From IMG/VR virus record IMGVR_UViG_3300033984_000205, positions 1-64,000 of that record: a DNA stretch of 64,000 nucleotides; one strand, written 5' to 3'. Both the position numbers and the translations under genes were made by a program. Below, piece after piece: positions 16,017 through 23,400 of the stretch (within the stretch, counting starts at the first letter, position 1; each line of letters opens with the position of its first letter). The notes below the pieces were generated by a model. The model did no database searches and was not told where the DNA came from. It saw only the letters and a list, made by a program, of their open reading frames with translations. The DNA comes from a virus.

Positions 16017-16189
16017 TGGCAAATGATACTATCAAAACAACTTTTGATAAAGAGAAATATCAAGAGTTAAAAACTTGTTATGATTTAGCTAAAAGACAAG
16101 GTAAAAAACAATTTGTTTTTTATGGAGAAGTCTTACTGTTAGCTTATGCAAAGTATTTATTAGAATATTTAAAACCCTTAGTAAAATGA
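16016..16189 (+). CDS. Small coupled protein, 57 residues
   Basis: A short reading frame whose ATG shares a base with the upstream stop (TAATG) and whose TGA overlaps the next ATG (ATGA). These two couplings make it a likely real gene. The product is basic and helical: an N-terminal KEKYQELKTCYDLAKRQGKK, then a hydrophobic VFYGEVLLLAYAKYLLEYL. Family unknown. Confidence 0.7.
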   Translation: MANDTIKTTFDKEKYQELKTCYDLAKRQGKKQFVFYGEVLLLAYAKYLLEYLKPLVK

Positions 16190-16428
16190 ATCAAAAAATT
16201 AAAATTGGAAACCTTACTGTTGATGTTTTTTTCAATGAGTATGACAAAAATCTAAAGACTAGAGTTCAAATTCCAGGTCATGAATTAACCAAACAAGATA
16301 GATTAGCTATTAATAGAGGTTTAGATGACACTGACTTTGGAGAATTTTATAGATTTGAAAACAAAGACAAAGAAATCACTGGAATGTTTAATGTTGTAAT
16401 GTCTGATGAAGAAGATGACGACTATTAG
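16186..16428 (+). CDS. Small acidic hypothetical protein
   Basis: 80 residues, coupled by ATGA to the 57-residue gene upstream. Two short strands at the start (KIKIGNLTVDVFF) are followed by a charged middle and a very acidic end (SDEEDDDY). The family is unknown. It overlaps the following gene by about 14 bases, so it belongs to the same run of tiny genes. Confidence 0.65.
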   Translation: MNQKIKIGNLTVDVFFNEYDKNLKTRVQIPGHELTKQDRLAINRGLDDTDFGEFYRFENKDKEITGMFNVVMSDEEDDDY

Positions 16429-16600
16429 TGAATTAACAGTTTGGGCAAAAGGCATTGCTGAAGAACACTCATCTTCTAAAAAGCAGATATTTGAATTTGT
16501 CATATTATGCATAGGTGAGGTAGAAGAAGGAGGTTCTGAACCTCATGAAGTTCAGTTAGCTTATAGTGACATTTGTGATTTAGTTGGAATAGATGAATAA
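16415..16600 (+). CDS. Small hypothetical protein
   Basis: 61 residues from the ATG at 16415. An in-frame ATG at 16406 would add three residues (MKK) and cannot be excluded. The product is a helical acidic protein starting MTTISELTVWAKGIAEE. I do not recognise the family. It overlaps the end of the preceding gene, and a 19-base A-rich gap follows. Confidence 0.6.
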   Translation: MTTISELTVWAKGIAEEHSSSKKQIFEFVILCIGEVEEGGSEPHEVQLAYSDICDLVGIDE

Positions 16601-16619
16601 ACTTAAAAAATAATTAAAG

Positions 16620-16841
16620 ATGACACAAGTACAATTAGATAGGCATTCTTTTGCAAAACACACCTTTTATAAAGGGACCTATACACATAATAGTGTAGGA
16701 TATGCTTTTACCTTAACTGTAGAAGAGTCTGAAAACAGAGTTCAACCTGCTATTATAGTAGAGTTTGAAACAGAGTACAGACTTAGACCTTTTGATTATG
16801 GTAAAGCTTGTAAAGAAATTTTAGCAATTTATTTACCTTAA
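16620..16841 (+). CDS. Small hypothetical protein
   Basis: 73 residues with an A-rich leader. It is mostly strands with aromatic residues (KHTFYKGTYTH, GYAFTLTVEE, AIIVEFETEYRL) and looks like a compact beta-sheet domain. Family unknown. It is the last gene before the promoter-like site ahead of the GroES-like gene. Confidence 0.6.
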   Translation: MTQVQLDRHSFAKHTFYKGTYTHNSVGYAFTLTVEESENRVQPAIIVEFETEYRLRPFDYGKACKEILAIYLP

Positions 16842-16858
16842 AAGTAAAGAAAAATCTT

Positions 16859-16866
16859 TATATTTG
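16859..16866 (+). promoter_or_regulatory. Candidate Bacteroidota-type -7 box
   Basis: TATATTTG matches the Bacteroidota primary sigma factor -7 consensus TAnnTTTG and lies 21 bases before the ATG of the GroES-like gene. No clear TTG-type -33 box was found upstream, and the region is A/T rich, so chance matching is possible. Confidence 0.35.
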
Positions 16867-16887
16867 TAAACAATTAAATTTAAACAG

Positions 16888-17196
16888 ATGAAAATCATTG
16901 GTAATAGGGTTCTTATAGAACAAACAAGTGTAAAAAATGAGTCATTAATTATTATGACTGAAAAAAATAAAGGATCTGATTTAATAATCACCTTTAAAGT
17001 CCTTCAATTAGGCAATGAATGTCCTACAGGAGAAGGGCATGTTAAAGTAGGAGATGTACCTATCTTTAGTGAAAATGTTACTTTTAGTGGTCATAAAACT
17101 ATTGATGTGACTAAAGCTCCTAATGGAGAAGTTACTAAGCTTATAGCTCACACTATTGTGTACTATGATGATATTATAGCTACAGAAAATGACTAG
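16888..17196 (+). CDS. GroES-like co-chaperonin
   Basis: 102 residues in the Cpn10/GroES pattern. It starts KIIGNRVLIEQ (the GroES LxDRVLV strand), then has a mobile-loop-like stretch containing ESLIIM, then KVLQLGN and GHVKVGDVPIFSE (GroES EVxAVG...VKVGDxVxF), and ends LIAHTIVYYDDIIATE (GroES VLIMxExDILA). GroES caps GroEL. Phage versions such as T4 gp31 and RB49 CocO let GroEL fold the capsid protein. The usual hydrophobic IVL triplet in the mobile loop would be the LIIM segment here. It has its own candidate promoter and overlaps the next gene by 8 bases. Confidence 0.72.
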   Translation: MKIIGNRVLIEQTSVKNESLIIMTEKNKGSDLIITFKVLQLGNECPTGEGHVKVGDVPIFSENVTFSGHKTIDVTKAPNGEVTKLIAHTIVYYDDIIATEND

Positions 17197-17398
17197 GCAA
17201 AGAATTATAATTATGGATTTTGCAACTTGTGAAGTCCATATTTATCCTTATGATACTCAAGTCTGGGGAGAAGGAGGAGAAGATTTTATAACAACTCATT
17301 ATTCAGAACAAGGACAAACTTTTAAAGAAGGAGAGTGTCATTGGATGATAGTTGATTTAGAAAGAACTGAAGAAAGATTACCAATTTATATTCACTAA
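17189..17398 (+). CDS. Small conserved-type hypothetical protein
   Basis: 69 residues, overlapping the GroES-like gene by 8 bases. It has a strand-rich start IIIMDFATCEVHIYPYD, then GEDFITTHY and CHWMIVDLE. Short proteins of this form occur in Bacteroidota phages and I recall no function. It may bind a partner or nucleic acid. It ends two bases before the ligase gene. Confidence 0.65.
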   Translation: MTRQRIIIMDFATCEVHIYPYDTQVWGEGGEDFITTHYSEQGQTFKEGECHWMIVDLERTEERLPIYIH

Positions 17399-17400
17399 AT

Positions 17401-18453
17401 ATGGAGAAAACAATCTATAAAAAAGACAGTAGTGGAAATATTAGATACTTATGTATCACTACTGAAGGCAATATAGTAGTTCAAGAGTCAGGTATATTTG
17501 GAACTAATAGTCCTGTATTCAATAGGAGTGCTTGTGAAGCCAAAAATGTTGGAAAGGCTAATGCAACTACTCCAGAAGAACAAGCTGTTTCAGAAGCCCA
17601 CTCTAAGATTAATGAAAAGATGAGGTTAGGTTATTTTAATTCAATTGAAGAGGCTCAACAAAAGGGAGGTAAGGATTTCTTACTTCCCATGTTGGCTAAA
17701 GACTTTAAGAAGGAATCTAAAAAAGTAACTTATCCTTGTTATGTTCAACCTAAATTAGATGGTATGAGGTCTTTAGGGACTGAAGATGATGGATTTATGT
17801 CAAGAACAGGTAAATCTATTGATACTCTTGACCATATAGTATTATCTGGCTTTGAAGGTGCTATTTTAGATGGAGAGTTATATGCACATGGAATCTCATT
17901 CCAAGAGACTATGAAGCTTATCAAAAAGTACAGAAGAGGAGAAACAGAGCAGATTAAGTATCATGTTTATGATATGGTTATGGATGCCCCTTTTGCACAG
18001 AGATATGAAAAACTTTGTGATATAGTGATGCATAATCCTAACATTGAAGTTGTACCTACTCATGTAATAAATAGCTTAGAGGAGTTGGCTTATTACCACA
18101 CTAAATTTCTTTCTCAAGGTTATGAAGGTACTATGGTGAGACACTCTGATGAAAATTATGCTGTAAATAAGAGAAGTTCTCAATTACTTAAATACAAAGA
18201 CTTCTTAGATGAAACTTATATAGTAATTGATGTAGTCCCTTCTGAGAGTAGACCTGAGCAAGGTGTTGTAGTTTGTAGTTCACCTAAAGGAAACTTTAAC
18301 TGTGGTATGAAGTTTAGTCACTTTGAAAGAAAGATGATACTAGAAATGAAACATGAGTATATAGGGCAAATGGCTGAAGTAAGATTTTTTGAATACACTG
18401 ATGGAGGAATCCCAAGGTTTCCTGTATGTGTAGGTTTTAGATTAGATAAATAA
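17401..18453 (+). CDS. ATP-dependent DNA ligase
   Basis: A 350-residue enzyme with the full nucleotidyltransferase set. Motif I is QPKLDGMR, with the nucleophile Lys118. DGELY lies at 157-161, YEGTMVRH (motif IV) at 241-248 and LLKYK (motif V) at 262-266. A C-terminal OB-fold region ends GGIPRFPVCVGFR, matching motif VI position. Residues 1-90 form an extra N-terminal domain with aromatic and Gly turns (IFGTNSPVF, then AEAHSKINEKMRLGY) resembling a WGR-like DNA-binding domain. It seals nicks during replication and recombination. Standard length for a phage ligase with an added N-terminal domain. Confidence 0.92.
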   Translation: MEKTIYKKDSSGNIRYLCITTEGNIVVQESGIFGTNSPVFNRSACEAKNVGKANATTPEEQAVSEAHSKINEKMRLGYFNSIEEAQQKGGKDFLLPMLAKDFKKESKKVTYPCYVQPKLDGMRSLGTEDDGFMSRTGKSIDTLDHIVLSGFEGAILDGELYAHGISFQETMKLIKKYRRGETEQIKYHVYDMVMDAPFAQRYEKLCDIVMHNPNIEVVPTHVINSLEELAYYHTKFLSQGYEGTMVRHSDENYAVNKRSSQLLKYKDFLDETYIVIDVVPSESRPEQGVVVCSSPKGNFNCGMKFSHFERKMILEMKHEYIGQMAEVRFFEYTDGGIPRFPVCVGFRLDK

Positions 18454-18468
18454 CTTAATAAAAACAGA

Positions 18469-19077
18469 ATGAGTAAAATTCAATCAATTCTTGAATATCA
18501 AGAATTAGCAGTTAGAACCTGCACAGACTTAGGTCATCAAAGTACAAATGAAAGACACATGAATTTAGGTGTTATTACAGAAATTGGTGAAACTCTTGAC
18601 ATTTTCAAGAAAAACATGGCTTACAATAAGCCTATGGATTTAGTAAATTTAGGAGAAGAGTTAGCTGACATTGTTTGGTATATTGTAAACAAATGTGCTC
18701 TTGAAAACCTGCCTTTAGATGACAATTATCAAGAAGTTTTAGATCAAACAGCAGAATTGTTAGAAACTAAAATGTTTACTGTACCTGATTTAGCTGTAGA
18801 ACTTAAAACAGAAGCAATCTTAGTTTTAATATTAAATGCTTATTGTGCACCAGTAAACAATATTTTCAGTGCTCCTATTGTTCAAATAGCTTTCTTAAAC
18901 CATATTGCTAGTTGGTTTGATTTAGACTTTGGAGACTGTCTTAGTAACAATATTGACAAACTAAGAGTAAGATACCCTGAAAAGTTTACTGAAGAAAATG
19001 CTATAGAGAGAAATCTTAAAGCAGAAAGAGTAGAGTTGGAAAAAACTCCTAGTAAACCTAAAAGAAAAAGAAAGTAA
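18469..19077 (+). CDS. MazG-like nucleotide pyrophosphohydrolase
   Basis: A 202-residue protein. The N-terminal half has the MazG helical metal site: GVITEIGETLDIF gives E38 and E41, and LGEELADIVWYIV gives E63/E64 and D67, the ExxE...EExxD arrangement. MazG enzymes hydrolyse NTPs/dNTPs to NMP and PPi and can lower (p)ppGpp or damaged nucleotides. The second half (90-160) is helical and may be a degenerate second MazG repeat. The tail is very basic (KPKRKRK). A strong terminator follows. Confidence 0.82.
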   Translation: MSKIQSILEYQELAVRTCTDLGHQSTNERHMNLGVITEIGETLDIFKKNMAYNKPMDLVNLGEELADIVWYIVNKCALENLPLDDNYQEVLDQTAELLETKMFTVPDLAVELKTEAILVLILNAYCAPVNNIFSAPIVQIAFLNHIASWFDLDFGDCLSNNIDKLRVRYPEKFTEENAIERNLKAERVELEKTPSKPKRKRK

Positions 19078-19083
19078 TTAACC

Positions 19084-19130
19084 AAAATGTCAAGTTTTTT
19101 ACACAGAAAACTTGACATTTTTAATATTTT
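19084..19130 (+). terminator. Strong hairpin terminator
   Basis: A 15-base-pair perfect stem (19084-19098 with 19107-19121; core AATGTCAAG / CTTGACATT) has an 8-base loop and is followed by TTAATATTTTG. It ends the ligase/MazG transcript seven bases past the stop codon. Confidence 0.88.
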
Positions 19131-19135
19131 GTATC

Positions 19136-19894
19136 ATGAATAAACTGTACACACAAGAATTACAAGAAGGTTGGAACAAATTTAAAATTATTCTTATAGC
19201 CTTAGGAGTTATAACAATAGTTGTTCTTTTAACAAAAGGTTGTAATGCACAACATCAGTTAGCTTCAAATGAAGTTATGAATGAAGCATTAAAAGATAGT
19301 CTAAAGACTTGGAAAGACAAAGAAGGGCTTTATGTTGCTAACATAACCCTTCTTCAACATGAGAATGTAGATTACTTTACTAAATGGACTACTGCTGATA
19401 GTACTGTTATTGTATTACAAGAACTTGTAATAAAGTATAAGGATAAGATTAGAAAAGGAGGCAGTGCCACAGTCATTAAAACTGATGCAAATATCAATAT
19501 TGTAGCTCCTAGTAAAGTCTCTGGTTTTGTTACAGTTCATGATACAGTTTATGCTAATTACAAATCTGATTTTAATATTAAAAATTGGGTTTGGGGAACA
19601 GTAGCTGCTAGTAAAGATAGTACTAAAGTTAATGTAAAGTTTAAAGAACAAATTGATGTAGTAATAGGAACTGAAAAAACAGGTTTCTTAGGTTTAGGAA
19701 AAGGAAAACCTTTTGCTGAAGTAACTCTTCATAATCCTTTCAATACAGTAAGTACTCTTAGAGCTTATAGTACTAAGCCTGTAATTAATAAAAAGTTTGG
19801 AATTGGACCTGTAGCTGCTTATGGTGTAGGACCAGGTTTTACTCCAGGAGTTTTTATAGGAGTAGGAGTTAATTGGAACATCCTTAAGTTTTAA
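19136..19894 (+). CDS. Membrane-anchored periplasmic-type protein, possible lysis accessory
   Basis: 253 residues from the ATG at 19136. An upstream in-frame ATG at 19112 lies inside the terminator and is rejected. There is one N-terminal transmembrane helix (about 17-34), then a coiled-coil-like stretch (NEVMNEALKDSLKTWKDKEG) and a strand-rich C-terminal half ending in Gly-rich segments (FGIGPVAAYGVGPGFTPG). This resembles Bacteroidota phage proteins of the DUF6808 kind. Orientation suggests most of it is periplasmic. A spanin-like role in lysis is possible because a holin is present elsewhere, but this is inference. Confidence 0.7.
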   Translation: MNKLYTQELQEGWNKFKIILIALGVITIVVLLTKGCNAQHQLASNEVMNEALKDSLKTWKDKEGLYVANITLLQHENVDYFTKWTTADSTVIVLQELVIKYKDKIRKGGSATVIKTDANINIVAPSKVSGFVTVHDTVYANYKSDFNIKNWVWGTVAASKDSTKVNVKFKEQIDVVIGTEKTGFLGLGKGKPFAEVTLHNPFNTVSTLRAYSTKPVINKKFGIGPVAAYGVGPGFTPGVFIGVGVNWNILKF

Positions 19895-19899
19895 TACAA

Positions 19900-20046
19900 A
19901 TGGTAGAAAAGGAAAATCCAAGTTGGAAAGTTAAAAAACAACTTATTATAGATAAGATGAATGAAGGTCAAGAATTAGATGTGCCTTTATATACTTGGAA
20001 AACAATTCCTTACAGCCTTAAACACTTTTGGTATAATTTATTATAA
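19900..20046 (+). CDS. Small protein, 48 residues
   Basis: A short reading frame beginning five bases after the previous stop and ending one base before the next ATG. The spacing on both sides and the A-rich leader support expression. It is a basic, Trp-containing peptide starting MVEKENPSWKVKKQL and ending SLKHFWYNLL. Family unknown. Confidence 0.55.
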   Translation: MVEKENPSWKVKKQLIIDKMNEGQELDVPLYTWKTIPYSLKHFWYNLL

Positions 20047-20047
20047 A

Positions 20048-20377
20048 ATGGAAAAAGAAAATATATTAGAGTTACCTGTTTTTCCCAAATACTTGGTAGA
20101 AACTTTTGGTAATGTATTTAGATACTCTAGTGCAGTATATGTGCACTATGATAAAGAAAAGTGTGTAGAAGTGTTACTACAACCTGTAGTAAACCAACAT
20201 GTAAAGTGTAAAGGAATAACTAAACAAATGTTCATAGAACACCATTTAAAAGGTTGTCTTATGGTTTCTAAATATGCATTAATTACTCCTGAATATAGAA
20301 AAGAATTACCATGTATAGACACTATATTTAAAGACAATAGAGATTTCTTAAATATATTACACCATACATATCCATAA
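20048..20377 (+). CDS. Hypothetical protein with NUMOD4-like start
   Basis: 109 residues from the ATG at 20048. An in-frame upstream ATG at 19979 overlaps the 48-residue gene and is rejected. The N-terminus PVFPKYLVETFGNVFRYS resembles the start of NUMOD4 modules that precede HNH homing endonucleases (aromatic, then S/T-x-x-G-x-V). No HNH motif follows, so it may be a DNA-binding remnant or a diverged module. It is the last + strand gene and ends at the convergent terminator. Confidence 0.6.
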   Translation: MEKENILELPVFPKYLVETFGNVFRYSSAVYVHYDKEKCVEVLLQPVVNQHVKCKGITKQMFIEHHLKGCLMVSKYALITPEYRKELPCIDTIFKDNRDFLNILHHTYP

Positions 20378-20413
20378 AGTTGAGGCCCCTAAAGGCCTCA
20401 CTTTATTTTTTTT
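20374..20413. terminator. Convergent-block hairpin terminator
   Basis: Stem TGAGGCC / GGCCTCA (20381-20387 with 20394-20400) extends through AAAG / CTTT with one bulged base; the loop is CCTAAA. ATTTTTTTTAG follows on the + strand, so termination is clearest for the + strand operon. On the - strand the stem is followed by only a short T-rich run, so it is a weaker stop for the structural block that ends at 20420. Confidence 0.85.
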
Positions 20414-20419
20414 AGTTAA

Positions 20420-23400
20420 TTATTCTTCTTCTTGAGGAACTGGCTCTCCTGTTAATTCAGGAACTCCAGGATTTCTTTTCTGTTTTTCATTGTAATCTTC
20501 TCTCTCAGGATTAGGAATTAAATTTAAAGCTTCTTCTTTAGCTAGAGTTTTTCTTTCCTCTTCAGACATATCTCTAATGTCTTCATCTGTAGATTTTTCA
20601 TAATCTTTAACAAGTTGTAATCTCATTTCTTTTCTTGCTTTTTCAGCAGTAGTCTTATCTTTTTTATAGTCAGAATCAAACATACCATCCATATACTCAT
20701 CTTTATCCCATTCTGTTTCCATAGAAGACTCTAATCCTCCTCTCCAAGTATCTTGACCAATACCTCTAATGAAAGCAGGTAAGAATTCTTTTCTAAGAGT
20801 GTTTCCTAATTTAGATTGTCCTTCTCTAACTCCTTTAGATATTTCATCTTTTCCTGAAGTTGATTGCATTAAAGCAGTACAAATTTTTACTATTTTATCC
20901 ATACTATTTTGAAGACCATTTCTACTACCCAGAGTACTAGCTATAGCATAAGGGTCCATAGCTAAAGCTATCTCTTGATACATACCTGTAACTTGATTTT
21001 CTATAAAATTTTGCTTTTGTTTGTTTTCTTCTCTGTCTTTTTTTCTTTGTTCCCAAGCTGCAATTTCATCTTCATCTTCAGGTTTAGGTTCATCTTCATC
21101 ATTGTCTTGAAATAGAGCTTGAATAGCAATTTTAACTAATATAAAAGCTGCTGTAGTCTGCATATTTCTAGCCATTAATCTTACATCTTTAATCTCTTGA
21201 GGAGTTAAGTCAGCTTTATCACTAAAAGTAGGTTGTTTTACTAATTGTCTTCCTGTAGCAACATTAGCTATTTCTGCAGGAGTATAAGCTAAACTTTTAA
21301 GTACAAAAAGAGCTTGTTCTTTAATATTAATTACATCTGTAGGATCTACAATAGGGCCCTGACCCTTAGCTTTTTTATACATTGCTAAGCCTGCTGCTAT
21401 AGAACCTGCAGTTAAAAAACCTGCAACAAGTATAGGAGAAGAAGCAGCCATACCCATTATTCCTGTGGCTCCTAACATAAGTCCTCCTGCAACAGAAGTT
21501 TTCTTATTTAAGAATGTAGATAATAAATAACCTGTTTCAGTTTGTCCTGTTCTAATATTTTTTTGTTCATATCTATATCTAGAAGATATAAATCTAGGAA
21601 GCCAAGTCTTAAATACCATAAAAGGTTTAGTATAAATACTTCCTTTTATTCTAGTTATACCAGTTTTACTGTAATCTCCAGCAAGACTTTTAGTCATGTT
21701 ATCAACATCTGTTTTCCATGTTACCATATCTTCAGTGTCCATCTCTTCAAACTCAGCAATATTTTCAGGAGTTCTAAACTCTTCTTTTAATCTAAGTTTT
21801 CCTCCTGTAGTATCAGGGTCTTCATATACATTAAATGCTCCCCCATCAAATAAAGGTTCTTGGTTACCATTTTTATCTGTAACCATTTTATCCATAGCCA
21901 TAGCTAAGATACCTGAAGTCTGATTATAATATTCTACTACTTGAGTTCCATACATAGCAGAAAACCACCTAGCTCTTTTTTGTAATTTACTTTGAGCTTT
22001 TTGCAACTCATTAGTACCATCTTGTAATCTACCTAATTGTTTAATAAATAGTTCACTTTTATGCCACTCTTTTGCATAGTTAGGGTTAATAAATCTAAGC
22101 TTGTTTAAGCCAACAAAATGATTTACTGGATAAATATTACCACTACTCCAGAATTCTCCATCTCTGGATAGCAGAGCAAAGAATCCTTGAGTTCTGTTTC
22201 TAAAGTTAGCAAGAAAGTTATACCCTAATCCTACTTTTACAGTTAATTGGTTTACAACATTATCAAAAATAGCCCCAAACATATAATCTTTACCTAATAG
22301 TCTTAACCTTTGTTCAAGATCTTGTTTCTCAGAGTAAAGTTCTTCTGACTTATTAGGGTTAGTATTATTAGCAATTTCTGTTTCTAATTTTGCTAATCTT
22401 TTTATAGCAGAGTTATATATTATTTTTTCTTCTCTAGTAAAGTTTTTATAAAAGTGCTGCCCTAAAAGAGCAACATTAAAATCAGCTTTTCCAAAAGCTT
22501 TAATTAGAGCATCACTGACATTTCCTCCTAAATCTTTTTGATTTTTATTTAGAATAACTTTCTCATTAAAAAACTCTTGTCTTTCTACTTCACTTTTTCT
22601 AGTTTGTCCTTTTTTATTAAATACAGAATCTTTTTCATTTTTTATGACATTACTTTTTGCCATATATACACTCATTTCATTTTTAGCTTCTGTTCTAGCT
22701 TTGTGTTCTGCAGAGATCTCTAATAAAGCTTTAATAAGTACAGGTAAATTTAAAGTCTGAGATTGCATTACTCTTTTTTCAGAAAAAACTTTTAATTCTC
22801 CTACTTTAAAAGTGTCTTTACCTAGTTCAGTAGTAAAATCTTGAACAGTATCAACTCCTATAGAATCTAAAAAAGCTTTTTGTTGTAATGGAGGTAAACT
22901 AGAAAGAGTAATTTGAGTTTTATCAGTAATCTGATTCCCCATTATATTAGCAATTTCTGTTTTTACAATGTCAAAATCTTTTTTTATTTGATTTCCTACA
23001 GTTTTAATTTCTCCAGCTAAAACAACATCATTACTTTGATTATTATAGTTAGGTTTTTTAGCACTTATGACACTTTTGATAAACTTTTTTAAATTAATAA
23101 GATTACCTAATCCTCTTTTTACTATAGAAAAAATACTTTTGTCTACTAGTTCTTCAGCAAGTTGTTTTTCCATATAAAATATGGTATTAGCACTTACTTT
23201 TAAATCAGAATCTATAAGGTTTTCTGCAATAGCTCTTGACCCTGCTTTCATTGCACTCCAAAGATTTTTAAGAGCAGGATTTTTATCTATTACATCAAAA
23301 TCTTTATCATAAAAGTCAGTGTCTACTCCTGCTTTAGATACTGCCCTTGGCATTACAGTATTATATTTTAAGAAAGAAGGTTTCTCATTAGATTGAGTTC

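Noticed and set aside
19220-19250. Lipobox in the membrane-anchored protein
   Set aside because: The segment LLTKGC has Thr/Lys where a lipobox needs Leu and a small residue, so it reads as a plain transmembrane anchor.
20048-20377. HNH homing endonuclease
   Set aside because: Only the NUMOD4-like start is visible; no HNH or GIY-YIG residues follow.
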